Shown piece after piece: positions 7,192 through 7,878 of a stretch of 7,878 nucleotides of DNA. Below the pieces are notes generated by a model. It worked only from the letters and a program-made list of their open reading frames with translations. It was not told the origin of the DNA and made no database searches. Position 1 is the first letter of the stretch. Every line of letters starts with the position of its first letter. Both the position numbers and the translations under genes were made by a program. The DNA comes from a candidate division WWE3 bacterium (lineage in GTDB: Bacteria > Patescibacteriota > 4484-211 > JAGQKX01): positions 1-7,878 of the forward strand of contig JAGQKX010000034.1 of the NCBI GenBank assembly GCA_020429905.1, read 5' to 3'.

Positions 7192-7823
7192 ACTTGCTGA
7201 ATTATAGCAAAAACTGCGCTTACTACAAAATAAATGCCTACACCACTTGGAACTCGTAAGGTGATCAGTCCTAACATTAACGGAAAGATGAGCTGCATAT
7301 TTTTTTGCATCATCTCGGACATGTCGTCACCAGAACCCCCGGTAGTATTTGCCGTAGAGCTTATTTTAACTAAAAACCACTGAAATACAACCACCACAAT
7401 AGGAAGAATGTAGTAGGGGTCGGTTTTGGTCAAATTGAGCCAAAGGAACTGCACTCCTTCGGTCTGCGCACTAATCGCATTACGAAGGACTGAATACAGC
7501 GCAATGATAATCGGAAACGATAATAACATCGGTAAAATTCCGCCAAAAGGACTAACCCCGTGTTCTTTATAGAGATCCATCTGCGCTTGGAGCATTTTTT
7601 GCGGATCGTCTTTGTGTTTGTCTTTGAGATTATCTAAATGCGGCTTGATCGCTTTCATTTTTTCCGCCGAGCGTAAGGATGGTAACCGTAACGGAAATAA
7701 AACTAACTGAATAGCAATCGTTAAAATAATAATTGCCAATCCTAGATTTCCGGTTGTGTCACTTAAGAAAAAAAGTGCCTGAGTGATTGGTTGTATAAAA
7801 ATAAGATTCCAAATTGAACTCAT
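7155..7823 (-). CDS. yidC: YidC/Oxa1-type membrane protein insertase
   Basis: With the start at 7823 the protein has 222 residues: a first helix (about 26-44), a charged cytoplasmic helical hairpin (46-90), and GVSPFGGILPMLLSFPI (90-106), matching the YidC 'gvnP..g.lP...q.Pi' motif. The last membrane helices include PSGVGIYF and end near QQVWIRKQL. It lacks the large periplasmic domain of Gram-negative YidC and a lipobox cysteine. YidC inserts membrane proteins alone or with SecYEG, so the polytopic neighbours here are plausible clients. The frame is also open to a triple ATG (7856, 7853, 7850), giving 233 residues. I prefer 7823 because a TATAAT at 7838-7833 would otherwise lie in the coding region and family homology begins near this Met. 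The groove arginine aligns with Q39 (see findings). Confidence 0.92.
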   Translation of the reverse strand: MSSIWNLIFIQPITQALFFLSDTTGNLGLAIIILTIAIQLVLFPLRLPSLRSAEKMKAIKPHLDNLKDKHKDDPQKMLQAQMDLYKEHGVSPFGGILPMLLSFPIIIALYSVLRNAISAQTEGVQFLWLNLTKTDPYYILPIVVVVFQWFLVKISSTANTTGGSGDDMSEMMQKNMQLIFPLMLGLITLRVPSGVGIYFVVSAVFAIIQQVWIRKQLQTSKT

Positions 7824-7832
7824 AACTGTTGC

Positions 7833-7838
7833 ATTATA
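7833..7838 (-). promoter_or_regulatory. Consensus -10 box (TATAAT) upstream of yidC
   Basis: The minus strand carries a perfect TATAAT whose last base is 9 nt before the ATG at 7823. A transcript starting about 7 nt downstream would have a leader of only about 2-3 nt. No good -35 is present: TTGTAG (7864-7859) is 20 bp away and matches only 3/6. The box supports the 7823 start and suggests that the six-gene cluster is transcribed from here. An AT-rich hexamer could also occur by chance. Confidence 0.4.
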
Positions 7839-7878
7839 TGGCAGAAACATCATCATTTCTACAAGCTAATGCATCGCT

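Noticed and set aside
7824..7856. Eleven-residue N-terminal extension of YidC (MMMFLPYNATV)
   Set aside because: It is outside the usual family N-terminus and contains the TATAAT box, so I treat it as upstream DNA. The longer form cannot be excluded from sequence alone.

Overview
The window reads as a compact, moderately AT-rich bacterial chromosome segment, most likely from the Patescibacteria (Candidate Phyla Radiation). That assignment is inference. It rests on the short insertase-type YidC followed by a KhpB/Jag protein, a DUF4012 protein, gene borders that overlap or nearly touch, and the lack of a convincing Shine-Dalgarno sequence at any start. The jag-like gene ends in TGA inside a GTGA overlap, so TGA is read as stop. 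This argues against the Gracilibacteria/Absconditabacteria code, where UGA is glycine.

Layout: At the left edge, on the minus strand, lies the 5' part of the ribosomal protein bL25 (CTC) gene (1-442). A 54-bp divergent spacer separates it from the only plus-strand gene, a class I SAM-dependent methyltransferase (497-1249). The methyltransferase runs tail-to-tail into a minus-strand cluster, and the two coding ends overlap by 23 bp. In transcription order the cluster is: yidC (7823 to 7155), jag/khpB (7191 to 6709), a Wzy/O-antigen-ligase-type polytopic protein (6712 to 5429), an RNase HI-like gene (5439 to 4993), a short Wzz/YveK-like chain-length protein (4988 to 4371), and a 1039-residue fusion of a nucleotide-sugar epimerase/dehydratase (SDR) with a membrane-anchored DUF4012 protein (4346 to 1227).

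The six minus-strand genes overlap by 37, 4 and 11 nt and are then separated by only 4 and 24 nt, so they are probably one operon. A consensus TATAAT lies just upstream of yidC. The cluster joins membrane-protein insertion (YidC) and RNA binding (Jag) to surface-glycan assembly: a polymerase/ligase, a chain-length co-polymerase, and a sugar-nucleotide enzyme tethered to an exported domain of unknown function. No glycosyltransferase, flippase or priming transferase lies in the window, so the glycan pathway is incomplete here.

The most unusual items are the SDR-DUF4012 fusion, an A9 tract in its linker where slippage in either direction would release a soluble SDR-only protein, and a YidC in which the usual groove arginine aligns with glutamine. 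I found no tRNA, rRNA, CRISPR array, insertion sequence or classical terminator.
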